NCBI GenBank assembly: GCA_964512045.1 | Contig: CAZEJK010000001.1 | Coordinates: 54,927 to 118,926 of the forward strand | Direction: 5' to 3' | Length of the DNA stretch: 64,000 bases | Source: CAZEJK01 sp964512045 | GTDB lineage: Bacteria; Acidobacteriota; Thermoanaerobaculia; Thermoanaerobaculales; Sulfomarinibacteraceae | Part shown: in pieces, positions 16,018 to 24,596 of the stretch | Layout of the letters: each line of letters starts with the position of its first letter | Numbering within the stretch: position 1 is the stretch's first letter | Made by a program: the position numbers and the translations under genes | The notes under the pieces: generated by a model | Told to the model about the DNA's origin: nothing | What the model saw: only the letters and a program-made list of their open reading frames with translations | The model's database searches: none

Positions 16018-17811
16018 ATGACGAGGGCTCGGTTTCGCACCGTTGTACTCCTGATCGCGGCCGCGGCGAGCACGATGCTCGCCTCGCTCGCCTCGTCGGA
16101 TGTCGACTTCATCCCGCTCGAGGAGGTCGAGCGCGGCATGCGTGGTGAGTGTGTGACGGAGATGGACGGCGGCGAGACTGTGACGGTTCCCGTTGAGGTC
16201 CTGGGCATGCTCGAAGGAGTGGGTCCGGAGGCAGAGATGATCCTGGTTCGGCTCGACGGTCCGCCGTTTGACGACACCGGGATCATCGCCGGGATGAGCG
16301 GCTCTCCGGTGTATGTGGACGGCCGCCTCCTGGGCGCCCTGGCGTTCGGCTGGCCGTTCGCCAAGGAGCCGATCGGAGGCGTGACGCCGTTTGCGCGGAT
16401 GCAGACGCTGGCGGATGCCGCCGAGCCGGCCAGCTCCGGGGATCGCGGAGGTCGGCCGGAGCTGGCAGAGCTCGTGGCGAGCTGGTCTGACTCGGAGGCC
16501 GCCTCTGAACAGCTGCTGCGTTGGCTCGTCCCGATCCGCGCCGGCCGTGCTGGGTTGCCATTGGCCGTGATGGGGGCGATGCCCCCTCGGGGATGGCTCG
16601 CCGAAGCCTGGCAGCGACTCGGATGGAGTGTGCCGCGATCGGGCGGGCTGGCGGCCGGCTTCGGCGCTCGCGAGGGCAGCGTCGCCGGTCCGCTCCGGGC
16701 CGGGTCGATGGTGGCCACGATCATGGTCGACGGCGATGCGATCCTCGCGGCGGGCGGAACGGTGACAGAGGTCGATGGCGATCAGGTGTGGGCGTTCGGA
16801 CACCCGAACCTCGGGCTGGGCACGACGGCGATGCCGTTGGCACGAGCCGAGGTTCTGACGGTGCTGCCAAGCGTGGCCTCGTCGTTCAAGTTCTTCACCG
16901 TCGGCGAGCGCATCGGCACCTTGCGCCAGGATCGCGAGCGGGGAGCGTGGGGGGTGTTGGGGTCGGCACCTGATCTGGTGCCGGTGGACGTCCACGTGGA
17001 CGATCGGACGTACAGCTATGGCGTGATGCCGGATCCCCTGTTGCAACCGCTGCTCATGGCCTACGTGACCGATGCGAGCTATCGGGCGAGGGGTCGCCAG
17101 CTTGGCGAGCAGACGGTCAGCTGTGCAGTGGAGCTGACCCTCGACGATGGCTCGGTCGTTCGCTTGCAGGAGACGTTCGCATCGGGCGATGCATCGGCGC
17201 TGGCGGCATCGCTGGTCAGCGCGGCGAGTGCGTACGTGCTCGGCTCACCCTACCGGGATACGGCGATCACCGGAGCGACCGTCCGGCTGGAGGGCCGCGA
17301 GAGGCTCGATCGGGCGCGGATCGAGCAGGTGCAGCCGATGGCAGTGCGGGTCCGGCGCGGGGAGCCATTGGAGCTCGTGGTACGGGTCCGGCCGCACCGC
17401 GCGGCTGTGGAGACCGTCAGGATGCAGATCGATGTGCCGGACTGGCTGCCGCCGGGGCGCCTCGACGTGGTCGTGGCCGACGGCGCGGCGTGGACCGTCT
17501 ACGATATGCGCATGCGGCCAACGCCCACGCGGTCGTTCGCCGACGAGCTGCAGGCGCTGGGCCGGGTGCGACCGTCAACGGACCTCGTGGTGGCGCTCGA
17601 GCGCCCGGAGCTGGGTCTGACCATGCCGGGAGGTACTGTCAGCGTTCCGCCGAGCATCGCGGTGGGTCTGTCCGCCGGCGGGCTGGCGACGTCGCAGACC
17701 CAGTACACGGTGGTCGGACAGGAAGCGACGTCGCTGCCGTGGTCGTTGAGCGGCGCGTTCCGGATCCGACTGACAGTGGATGATGGACTGCTGACCGAGG
17801 AGGGCCCGTGA
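16018..17811 (+). CDS. SpoIVB/S55-type peptidase domain exported protein
   Basis: 597-residue exported protein with a signal peptide (hydrophobic about 9-25). The N-terminal half matches the S55 peptidase fold of SpoIVB. The nucleophile motif G-M-S-G-S-P lies at 92-97 (probable Ser94), followed by L-L-G-A-L-A-F-G-W and P-I-G-G-V-T-P-F. A later conserved block, F-G-H-P-N-L-G-L-G, lies near 260. There is no PDZ domain and no sporulation gene nearby, so a role in spore-type signalling is unlikely. It may process envelope proteins. The stop overlaps the next gene's GTG by four bases, making it the first gene of an operon that runs through coaD. Confidence 0.82.
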   Translation: MTRARFRTVVLLIAAAASTMLASLASSDVDFIPLEEVERGMRGECVTEMDGGETVTVPVEVLGMLEGVGPEAEMILVRLDGPPFDDTGIIAGMSGSPVYVDGRLLGALAFGWPFAKEPIGGVTPFARMQTLADAAEPASSGDRGGRPELAELVASWSDSEAASEQLLRWLVPIRAGRAGLPLAVMGAMPPRGWLAEAWQRLGWSVPRSGGLAAGFGAREGSVAGPLRAGSMVATIMVDGDAILAAGGTVTEVDGDQVWAFGHPNLGLGTTAMPLARAEVLTVLPSVASSFKFFTVGERIGTLRQDRERGAWGVLGSAPDLVPVDVHVDDRTYSYGVMPDPLLQPLLMAYVTDASYRARGRQLGEQTVSCAVELTLDDGSVVRLQETFASGDASALAASLVSAASAYVLGSPYRDTAITGATVRLEGRERLDRARIEQVQPMAVRVRRGEPLELVVRVRPHRAAVETVRMQIDVPDWLPPGRLDVVVADGAAWTVYDMRMRPTPTRSFADELQALGRVRPSTDLVVALERPELGLTMPGGTVSVPPSIAVGLSAGGLATSQTQYTVVGQEATSLPWSLSGAFRIRLTVDDGLLTEEGP

Positions 17812-19883
17812 CCTATCGTAGCGCGATCCTGCTGCCGATCGCCTTCGCCGTCTCGTCGCTCATGGCTGCGGCCACGGAGACTCAGTACTGGGTGGTGGAC
17901 ACCGCCGCGGAGCTGCTCGCCGGAGAGGGGAACGGAGTGGCCGTGACATCGGACGGTCAGCTGGTTCCGGACAGGGGCTGGGAGCAGGCGGCGGTGCTGT
18001 CGGAGGCGGTCCTCATCGCCGGGGATGTGGCGCGTGACGGGACAGTCTACGTTGCAACGGGGTTCCCCGCGAAGCTGTACAGACTGGGGAACGGGGGCGC
18101 CGCCGAGGAGCTGATCGAGCTGGAGTGTGAGCAGATCACCTCTGTTCTCGCCACAGATGATGTGGTGCTCATCGGCACGGCGGCTCCGGCGACCGTCCAG
18201 CGGTGGGACGGCACGACGTTGCAGGAGCTGGCTCGCCTGGCGCCCGACGAGGCCGGCGGGGTGTGGGATCTCGAGCTGTTCAACGACGAGGTTGTGGTTG
18301 CGGTGGGCTCACCGGCGGTGCTGTACCGGTTGCGTGATGAGGGTCTCCAGCGGTGGATGGAGCTTCCCGATAGCCACGCACGCTGCCTCGCCGCGGTCGA
18401 CGACGATCTGTTCGTTGGCACATCCGGCAAGGGAATGGTGTTTCGGGTGAGCGTATCCGGCGCCAGGTCGCTCCTCGTGGAGAGCCCGTTCACCGAGATC
18501 TCGGCGATTGCGGGAGGCGAGAACGGTGAGCTGTGGGCGACCGCAGTGGTCGGCGAGCCAGAGGAGAAGAACGGATCGGACAGCGAGAGCGCCACTGCGT
18601 CCTTGTCCGATCTCAGCTTGCCGAAGGTTGGAAAGACGACGGCGTCCTCGGAGCTGTTGCGGATCACTCCGGAGGGCGCGACGATCTCCGTCCACCGTTT
18701 CCCGAAGCAGGTGGCGATGACGGTGGAGCGCGCAGAGGATGGTGTCCTCGTCGGCACGGGTTTCTCTGGAGAGGTGTGGCGCTTCGTGCCCGAGGGCGGT
18801 GCGCGGCTGGCGGTGCTCGATGCCGTTCAGATCACGCGGATCATGGACGCGGGTCGGGTGCTGCTTGCACAGGGCCCGTCACAGGTCTTCGTGCGCGCCG
18901 AGGCGTCCTCTGGTGGTGGCGTCTACCGAAGCGCGGTCAAGGAGCTGAAGCGGCCGGCACGATGGGGACGCTACGAGCTCATGCCGGAGGCCGACGGGCG
19001 CATCCGCTTCCGGCACGGGGCGACCGAGTCGCCGGACCAGACCTGGAGTGAGTGGAGTGCGTGGCAGCCTGCCGGGAGCGGTCAGGTGCCCCTGGGGCCG
19101 GCGCCGAACCTGCAGTGGGAGCTGGAGCTGAGCGGCCGACCGAGTGTCTCCCAGGTGGATCGGATCCAGCTCGCCTACCGCGAGGTCAATCTGGCGCCCG
19201 TGATCCAGTCGGTCGAGGTTGACGAGCCCGGGGTGGTGTACCTTTCCGGGCCTCCACCCTCTGAGCAGATCGTGGAGGTTTCCAACCCGGATATCAACGG
19301 GATCTTCACGGTGCTCGGAGACGGCGACAGCTCCTCGCAGAGGAAAGGGAAGAAGTACTGGCGGGTCGGCTTCCGGACCGTTGCCTGGGAGGTGGAGGAT
19401 GCCAACAACGACGCCCTTCGCTTCGACCTGCATCTTCAACGGCGAGGCGGTGGACCCGAGCTGAAGGTGCGCTCGTCCCTCGAGCAGACGCAGCTCGGAG
19501 TCGACATGTCTGCGGTTCCGGACGGTTGGTACCGGTTCATGCTCACGGTGACCGACGGCCCGACCAACCCCACCGATCCGTCGGTCGTGCGTGCGGCGAG
19601 CCCGTGGTTTCTTGTGGATGGCTCGGCGCCGCGCGTCGAGCTGGCGCCCGCCGACGACGGACGTGCCTGGCGTGTGCGCGCCAGCGATGCGTTGAGCCCG
19701 ATTGCGCGGGCGCAGTGGTCCCGAGACGGCGACAGCTGGCGTGATCTGGAGCCTCTGGACGGACTCCTGGACGAGCCGGAGGAGGAGTTCATGCTGCAAA
19801 GAGCGGCCGGCGGCCACCTGCTGGTGGTGCGCATCATCGACCGCCACCACAACCGTGCCACCGCGGGCACGGTGGAGGAGTGA
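17808..19883 (+). CDS. Exported beta-propeller-like protein
   Basis: Unrecognised 691-residue exported protein. GTG 17808 overlaps the upstream stop, and the first ~22 residues form a signal peptide. Residues ~30-360 contain regularly spaced strands of a propeller (repeated patterns such as G-x-V-Y-V-A-T-G-F-P-A-K-L-Y-R-L and L-F-V-G-T-S-G-K-G). A C-terminal Ig-like or fibronectin-like part follows (about 400-690). Translational coupling to the S55 peptidase and a three-base gap to coaD suggest co-expression. It may be a substrate, inhibitor or partner of the peptidase, which is inference from position only. Confidence 0.7.
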   Translation: MTYRSAILLPIAFAVSSLMAAATETQYWVVDTAAELLAGEGNGVAVTSDGQLVPDRGWEQAAVLSEAVLIAGDVARDGTVYVATGFPAKLYRLGNGGAAEELIELECEQITSVLATDDVVLIGTAAPATVQRWDGTTLQELARLAPDEAGGVWDLELFNDEVVVAVGSPAVLYRLRDEGLQRWMELPDSHARCLAAVDDDLFVGTSGKGMVFRVSVSGARSLLVESPFTEISAIAGGENGELWATAVVGEPEEKNGSDSESATASLSDLSLPKVGKTTASSELLRITPEGATISVHRFPKQVAMTVERAEDGVLVGTGFSGEVWRFVPEGGARLAVLDAVQITRIMDAGRVLLAQGPSQVFVRAEASSGGGVYRSAVKELKRPARWGRYELMPEADGRIRFRHGATESPDQTWSEWSAWQPAGSGQVPLGPAPNLQWELELSGRPSVSQVDRIQLAYREVNLAPVIQSVEVDEPGVVYLSGPPPSEQIVEVSNPDINGIFTVLGDGDSSSQRKGKKYWRVGFRTVAWEVEDANNDALRFDLHLQRRGGGPELKVRSSLEQTQLGVDMSAVPDGWYRFMLTVTDGPTNPTDPSVVRAASPWFLVDGSAPRVELAPADDGRAWRVRASDALSPIARAQWSRDGDSWRDLEPLDGLLDEPEEEFMLQRAAGGHLLVVRIIDRHHNRATAGTVEE

Positions 19884-19886
19884 GCG

Positions 19887-20399
19887 ATGCGCGACGACCG
19901 TCCCGTAGCCGTGTACCCCGGCTCGTTCGATCCGATCCATTTCGGACACATGGACATCATCGAGCGCGCAACCCAGATCTTCCCGAAGGTGATCGTGGCG
20001 ATCCTCGAGAACGCCGGCAAGGATGCCCTGTTCACAACCGAAGAGCGGGTGGAGATGGTGTCCCGGTTGTTTGCGGACACGCCGTCAGTGGAGGTCCGGC
20101 ACTTCCGTGGCCTGCTCGTGAAGTTCCTCGCGGATCTCGGATCGAGGGTCGTGGTTCGCGGTATGCGAGCGGTGTCGGACTTCGAGTACGAGTTCCAGAT
20201 GGCGTTGATGAACCGGCGCCTGTCCCCGCACACCGAGACGGTGTTCCTCACTCCGAAGGAGGAGTACACCTATCTGTCGTCGCGTCTCGTCAAGGAGGTG
20301 GCGGCGCTCGGTGGCGACGTCGACGGGCTGGTTCCCGAGCTGATCCGTGAGCGGTTGCAGGCTCGGTTTACCGCGCCACCTGATCCGCCGGGCCGCTGA
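19887..20399 (+). CDS. coaD: Phosphopantetheine adenylyltransferase
   Basis: Transfers AMP from ATP to 4'-phosphopantetheine, the penultimate step of coenzyme A synthesis. The 170 residues fit CoaD. The nucleotidyltransferase motif P-G-S-F-D-P-I-H-F-G-H lies at 11-21. The conserved R-G-M-R-A-V-S-D-F-E-Y-E block is at about 92-103, and Y-L-S-S-R-L-V-K-E is near 131-139. It starts three bases after the propeller gene. Confidence 0.97.
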   Translation: MRDDRPVAVYPGSFDPIHFGHMDIIERATQIFPKVIVAILENAGKDALFTTEERVEMVSRLFADTPSVEVRHFRGLLVKFLADLGSRVVVRGMRAVSDFEYEFQMALMNRRLSPHTETVFLTPKEEYTYLSSRLVKEVAALGGDVDGLVPELIRERLQARFTAPPDPPGR

Positions 20400-20420
20400 C
20401 CGGTCCGGCTGGGGGGTGTC

Positions 20421-21545
20421 GTGCGGCTGGTGGTGCTCGGCCCGGGTCATCCGTTCCGCGGCGGTATTGCCGCCACCACCACCGAGCTGGTGAGGACACT
20501 GTGCCAACGGGGTCACGACGTCGAGTTCCTGACACCTCGGCGGCAGTACATTGGCGGCCTCTACCCCGGCGCGGACGATCGAGATCCAGAGGCGTGTGCG
20601 CCACTTCCGTGTGCCGAGCGGTGTCTGGAGCCGATGTGGCCCCCGGCGTGGCCGCGGATGCGCGGGCGTGCCGTGGCAGCCGACGGCGCGGTCTGGATCA
20701 TTCCGTACTGGACGTGGGTCTGGGCTGGTTGGTGGCGGTACCTCCTGCAGGGATCTCCCGGCCGGCCACCGACGGTTGGGATCGTGCACAACCCGGCTGA
20801 TCACGACGCAGGCGCGCTGGAGAGAGTCGCTTCCGAGCTCGTCCTGGATCGCTGTGACGCCCTGTTCACCCATGCGCAGGTCCTGGCGTCTGATCTCGAG
20901 GAACGGTATCCCGGTGTCCCGGTGGATCACCATCCGTTGCCTGTGCCGAGCTCGGTATCGCGGCTGCCGCGGGCGCAGGCGAGGGCGGCGTTGGGGCTCG
21001 CGGCGGGCGATCGTCTGGCGTTGTTTCTCGGCTTCATCCGGCGGTACAAAGGTGTGGACGTCGTGCTGTCCGCCATGGCCGAGCTTCCCGAGAGCTCTCC
21101 GTGGCGGCTGATCGTCGCGGGCGAGGCGTGGGGCCGGCTCGGTGAAGCGCTGACAGATCAGCTGGCACAGCTTCGTCTCGGAGGCCGCGTGGACCTGCGG
21201 CTGGGTTGGGTCCGTGAGGAGGAGGCACAGCGGCTTCTGGCAGCGGCGGACCTGGTGGTGCTCCCGTACCGGAACGCGTCGCAGTCGGCGGTGGCGCCGC
21301 TGGCGCTGGCACACGGCGTGCCCGTGCTCAGCACCACGGTCGGGGGTCTGCCGGAGGTGATCGTGGACGGCAGGTCTGGTCACCTGGTTCCGCCAGAGGA
21401 TCCGGCGGCGATCGCGCGGGTGCTGAACGAGCTGGACGAGCCGGCATTGCAGCGTCTGCGCGAAGGTGTGGTGGCAGAGCGGGATCGCCTGAGCTGGGGT
21501 GCGTACGCTGCCAGGCTCGAGCAGCTGATCGATCGGATCATCTGA
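20421..21545 (+). CDS. Glycosyltransferase family 4 protein
   Basis: GT-B fold glycosyltransferase, 374 residues from GTG 20421. The N-terminal domain has the donor-family opening G-P-G-H-P-F-R-G-G-I-A. The C-terminal domain has L-F-L-G-F-I-R-R-Y-K-G-V-D, then the E-containing nucleotide-sugar site around P-Y-R-N-A-S-Q-S-A-V and H-G-V-P-V-L-S-T-T-V-G-G-L-P-E. The acceptor cannot be told from sequence. It follows coaD by 21 bases and is probably the last gene of this operon, since a strong terminator lies about 100 bases downstream. Confidence 0.9.
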   Translation: MRLVVLGPGHPFRGGIAATTTELVRTLCQRGHDVEFLTPRRQYIGGLYPGADDRDPEACAPLPCAERCLEPMWPPAWPRMRGRAVAADGAVWIIPYWTWVWAGWWRYLLQGSPGRPPTVGIVHNPADHDAGALERVASELVLDRCDALFTHAQVLASDLEERYPGVPVDHHPLPVPSSVSRLPRAQARAALGLAAGDRLALFLGFIRRYKGVDVVLSAMAELPESSPWRLIVAGEAWGRLGEALTDQLAQLRLGGRVDLRLGWVREEEAQRLLAAADLVVLPYRNASQSAVAPLALAHGVPVLSTTVGGLPEVIVDGRSGHLVPPEDPAAIARVLNELDEPALQRLREGVVAERDRLSWGAYAARLEQLIDRII

Positions 21546-21642
21546 TCGTCCAACGCGGGGTCAGCTGAGGTTCCGACGGAGGCGTGACAGCACGCCAGGA
21601 GGGCCGTCGCCGCGAACCGGGCGGAGGGTGCGCTCACACGAA

Positions 21643-21673
21643 GAAGGCCCCCGGCTGGTTGCCGGGGGCCTTC
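21643..21673. terminator. Strong bidirectional terminator between convergent genes
   Basis: A perfect 13-base-pair stem, GAAGGCCCCCGGC paired with GCCGGGGGCCTTC around a TGGTT loop. It sits between the stop of the plus-strand glycosyltransferase and the stop of the minus-strand exported-protein gene at 21703. T-tracts are short on both sides. Confidence 0.85.
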
Positions 21674-21702
21674 GCTGTGCAGTCTGTCTCCGGGTCGTCG
21701 GT

Positions 21703-22770
21703 CTACCGCGGCTGCGAGGCGAGCCGGCGGATCAGTGCGACACCGTTCTCGTGGGTCAGCCGGTTGCCGACGGTCAAGGACTTCACCTCGGACCATCCAT
21801 GCTCATGCATCGTGACGTAACGGATGACGTGCGCTTCTGGGACGTCCTCGTCGCCAGGCTCGACATCATCCCAGTAGGTGACGACGCTGAGATCGTAGCC
21901 GACCTCGAACTGAGCCTTCTCCAGCCGGATCGCTGGCGAGATGGCAATGTCCTTCTGGAAGCCGAGCACGATCACCATGCGGCGACGCTTCCGATCAGAG
22001 GTGTAGTCGTCGCCTTCGTCCGAGCTGTCCTCCTCGAGCTCACCATACAGGCGGAGAATATGAAACACGCAGTCCTCGAGATCGGCGAGGAGCATGTGGG
22101 CGTCGCCAGTCATCGGGTCGCGGAAGAAGTGCGGATGGGCCAGGCTCTCGATCGGCTCGTCATCCAGATCGCATCCGACCCCGTATGGCAAGAGACCATG
22201 GATCGGCAGCGGATCGAGCTCCTCGACCATGGGGACGCCGAGATCGTTGAGCCAGACGCTGGCCCACTCGGCCCAACCGGCCTCGCCACCCTGTCGATAC
22301 CACCACAGGAGATGGACCGCAGTCTGCTCGATGACGATCTCCTCGTCGTCCTCGACGGCGGCGACCTGGATCCGGTCGACCATCATGGTGGGGTTCGCGG
22401 CGGAGCCAATGCCGTCGTCGCCGGCAAGGACGATCGGTCCGAACCACGTCTCGTCGGTGAAGGAGGCGAACATCACGCGGGAGAGATCCTCAGCCAACGA
22501 CTCTTCCCATGTCAAAACGAACGTGGAGGTCTCCGGCGCCTGCGCGATCGTCAGCTCGCTGGCAACGATTCCGGTGGTTTGCGGCACGGGGATGTGGCGC
22601 ACAACCTCGCCGCTGTCCTCGATCACGATCTCGAGCCGGTCTGCCTCATACGCCAGCGTGGCGATGGTTCCGTCGGGCGCGAGCGCCATGTTGTTGACGT
22701 CTGCGATCGCGATGCTGGGCGCCATGAGCGCCAGAACCGCGAGAACGGAGAGGTAGATGGGTCGTTGCAT
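21703..22770 (-). CDS. Exported protein of unknown function, third gene of the XRE-TPR operon
   Basis: Not recognised. 355 residues from the third of three consecutive ATG codons; ATG 22770 has the best spacing (six bases) from GGAGG. A signal peptide is clear (hydrophobic about 6-20, cleavage after A-I-A). The mature part is beta-rich and strongly acidic, with Trp-containing strands (L-L-W-W-Y, W-A-E-W-A) and two Cys that could pair. It may be a propeller. It lies 11 bases after the TPR gene. Confidence 0.7.
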   Translation of the reverse strand: MQRPIYLSVLAVLALMAPSIAIADVNNMALAPDGTIATLAYEADRLEIVIEDSGEVVRHIPVPQTTGIVASELTIAQAPETSTFVLTWEESLAEDLSRVMFASFTDETWFGPIVLAGDDGIGSAANPTMMVDRIQVAAVEDDEEIVIEQTAVHLLWWYRQGGEAGWAEWASVWLNDLGVPMVEELDPLPIHGLLPYGVGCDLDDEPIESLAHPHFFRDPMTGDAHMLLADLEDCVFHILRLYGELEEDSSDEGDDYTSDRKRRRMVIVLGFQKDIAISPAIRLEKAQFEVGYDLSVVTYWDDVEPGDEDVPEAHVIRYVTMHEHGWSEVKSLTVGNRLTHENGVALIRRLASQPR

Positions 22771-22781
22771 CATCATCCTCC

Positions 22782-23696
22782 TCAGCCCCGGAGGTTGACG
22801 ACCGAGGTCAGGTCGGTCGTCATCAGCACCTCGACGAGAGCGTCGCTGTCCGGGAGCTCGGGGTAGCACCCGGTCAGCTCCGACAGGAACCGGCGTGCAC
22901 GGAACCGGTCCCCGCGCCGGAGCGCGATCTCACCGAGGAGGAACAGCAGGTTCTTGGTGACCAGCTGATCGTCGTTTTCGAACGCGAGCTCCAGACCCTG
23001 CTCACCGAGAGTGCTCGCCCGATCGAGCTCACCCTTGAGGAGATAGGCGTAGCAGAGATCCTGGAGCGGTTGGTGCAGGTAGATCTGGCCGCCGAGCTCC
23101 TCCATCTGCGTCCGGGCCGCCTCGCACAGCACGATCCCGTCATCGAGGCGCTCCGTACAGACGTAGACGTACCCGAGGTTGTCGCGGACCTGGGCCTCCA
23201 TCAGCCGATGGTAGCCGTCGAGATGCGCGTACGCCTCGAGGGCGGTGGCAAACGCCGTCTCGGCCTCCTCGAACTGCGACGCCTCGAGGGCGATGCCTCC
23301 CACGAGGTTCGCCGTGGCGGCGGTGCTCGCTGGCTCGCCGACGACGCCGACGAGCTCCATGGCGCGGGTCGCGAAGTCGCGCGCACGATCGCGCTCCTCG
23401 AGCAGATGGTAGGCGACCCCTGTGTAGTACGCGGCCATCCACCGAGTCCGCGGATGCTGCGAGCGGAGAAAGACCTGCTGTAAGGCGGGGATCTCGGGTG
23501 CGACCCGGTCGAGCTCGACGAGGATCGCGCAGCGCGAGCAGAATGCACGGTCGGCACGCTCGCTGTCGCCGGCCGCTGCCGCGACGTCGTGCGCGTGCGC
23601 GTACAGCTCGGCGGCATGCTCCAGCTGTCCGTCGAGGAATGCCGCCTCTCCCTGCTCGAGGAGGGCGTCGTAGTGGTGGTCTCGAGACGTCGTCAT
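22782..23696 (-). CDS. Cytoplasmic TPR-repeat protein
   Basis: 304-residue, all-helical protein of tandem TPR units from residue 8 to about 290. The A/G-x-x-x-x-x-x-G-x-x-x-x-A pattern is clear in several 36-40 residue repeats. There is no signal peptide and no catalytic domain. It is encoded 22 bases after a gene for an XRE-type repressor. In other systems (for example RRNPP regulators) an HTH and TPR pair binds signalling peptides, but there the two are fused. The link to such a mechanism here is only suggestive. Confidence 0.8.
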   Translation of the reverse strand: MTTSRDHHYDALLEQGEAAFLDGQLEHAAELYAHAHDVAAAAGDSERADRAFCSRCAILVELDRVAPEIPALQQVFLRSQHPRTRWMAAYYTGVAYHLLEERDRARDFATRAMELVGVVGEPASTAATANLVGGIALEASQFEEAETAFATALEAYAHLDGYHRLMEAQVRDNLGYVYVCTERLDDGIVLCEAARTQMEELGGQIYLHQPLQDLCYAYLLKGELDRASTLGEQGLELAFENDDQLVTKNLLFLLGEIALRRGDRFRARRFLSELTGCYPELPDSDALVEVLMTTDLTSVVNLRG

Positions 23697-23718
23697 CAGG
23701 TGTCCTCAGAGTTTCCGT

Positions 23719-24186
23719 TCAGCTGTGCTCGATCGCCGGTGATGCCGCGAACGCCCGCTCTCGCTGCTCGCGGCGGAGCTTGAAGTCGATGAAGTCGCGG
23801 ACCTCTTGTCGCGCCTCTGGGCTCAGCGCTCTGAGCTGCTGGAGCGCCTGCATATCTTCGTGGGTGAGCGGCTCTGCCGTGGCCGTGTGCGGAGGTGGCG
23901 CTGGCGCTTCCTCTGCCGCGAAGAACTCCGCCACGCCGAGTCCGAACACCGACAGGATCTTGAACAGGTTGTCGAGAGAGACGCGGTACTCGCCCTTCTC
24001 CATTCGGGACAGGTCCGACTGCTGGATGCCAATCTGACGTGCCAGCTCGATCTGGGTCAGCCCGTTTTGCTTGCGCAGCTTGCGCAGACGAGCCCCCACC
24101 TTCTGCGGCTCGGAGACCGGCTTCCGAGAGCTCGTCATCGAGGTGGACCCGGACATCTTGAGGGACCGTCCCTTCATTGCTAACAT
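23719..24186 (-). CDS. XRE-family HTH transcriptional regulator
   Basis: 155-residue DNA-binding protein. The lambda-Cro/XRE helix-turn-helix covers about 30-85, with L-T-Q-I-E-L-A-R-Q-I-G-I and Q-S-D-L-S-R-M-E-K-G-E. A proline-rich linker (93-100) leads to a short helical C-terminal segment that could dimerise or contact the TPR partner. Start candidates are ATG 24186, 24177 and 24156; none has a clear Shine-Dalgarno. It is the promoter-proximal gene of a three-gene minus-strand operon. Confidence 0.88.
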   Translation of the reverse strand: MLAMKGRSLKMSGSTSMTSSRKPVSEPQKVGARLRKLRKQNGLTQIELARQIGIQQSDLSRMEKGEYRVSLDNLFKILSVFGLGVAEFFAAEEAPAPPPHTATAEPLTHEDMQALQQLRALSPEARQEVRDFIDFKLRREQRERAFAASPAIEHS

Positions 24187-24218
24187 CCGCCGCTCGAATG
24201 CGAGGATGCCGTTGCCTT

Positions 24219-24247
24219 ATTGTATGGTGTCGTGCCTGTTCTTGCAA
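24219..24247 (-). promoter_or_regulatory. Promoter of the XRE-TPR operon
   Basis: On the minus strand TTGCAA (24247-24242), a 17-base spacer, TACAAT (24224-24219). A small palindrome CTCG-AATG-CGAG (24193-24204) lies between the -10 and the start codon and could serve as an operator, possibly for autoregulation. Confidence 0.65.
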
Positions 24248-24596
24248 GATGCACGTATCCCTCGAGGACGCTCCGGCAGGGGGCGGGGAGCACCGTCCTT
24301 CAGGGAGTCCGACGGGTAGGGAGGGCGGCGGCGCCGGACAGAGATGCTCGAAGGTGGGAGATGGCAGGCCGGAATGACATGCCGTCGCCGGCTCAGGCGA
24401 GCTCACGCTGGTATGTGGGTTGCAGGTACGGAGCGACTGCAAGTCGGCCGTCGCCCGTGCGAGGACGCCAGACCGGAGTCGCAGGACGCGCCGTGGCCGG
24501 ATCGACGGATGCGAAGCGAGGTTGTGGGCCGGACCTGAGAGCCACCGCGGAAGTCGCAGAGTGGAAACCAGTGCAGGCCAACGGAGGCAGGAGCAC
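24248..24596 (+). other. Intergenic region between divergent operons
   Basis: About 350 bases separating the XRE operon promoter from the FG-GAP gene. I see no credible gene, RNA or repeat. A good plus-strand Shine-Dalgarno (GGAGGCAGGAG, 24583-24593) precedes ATG 24597. No clear -35/-10 pair for that gene was found. Confidence 0.4.
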
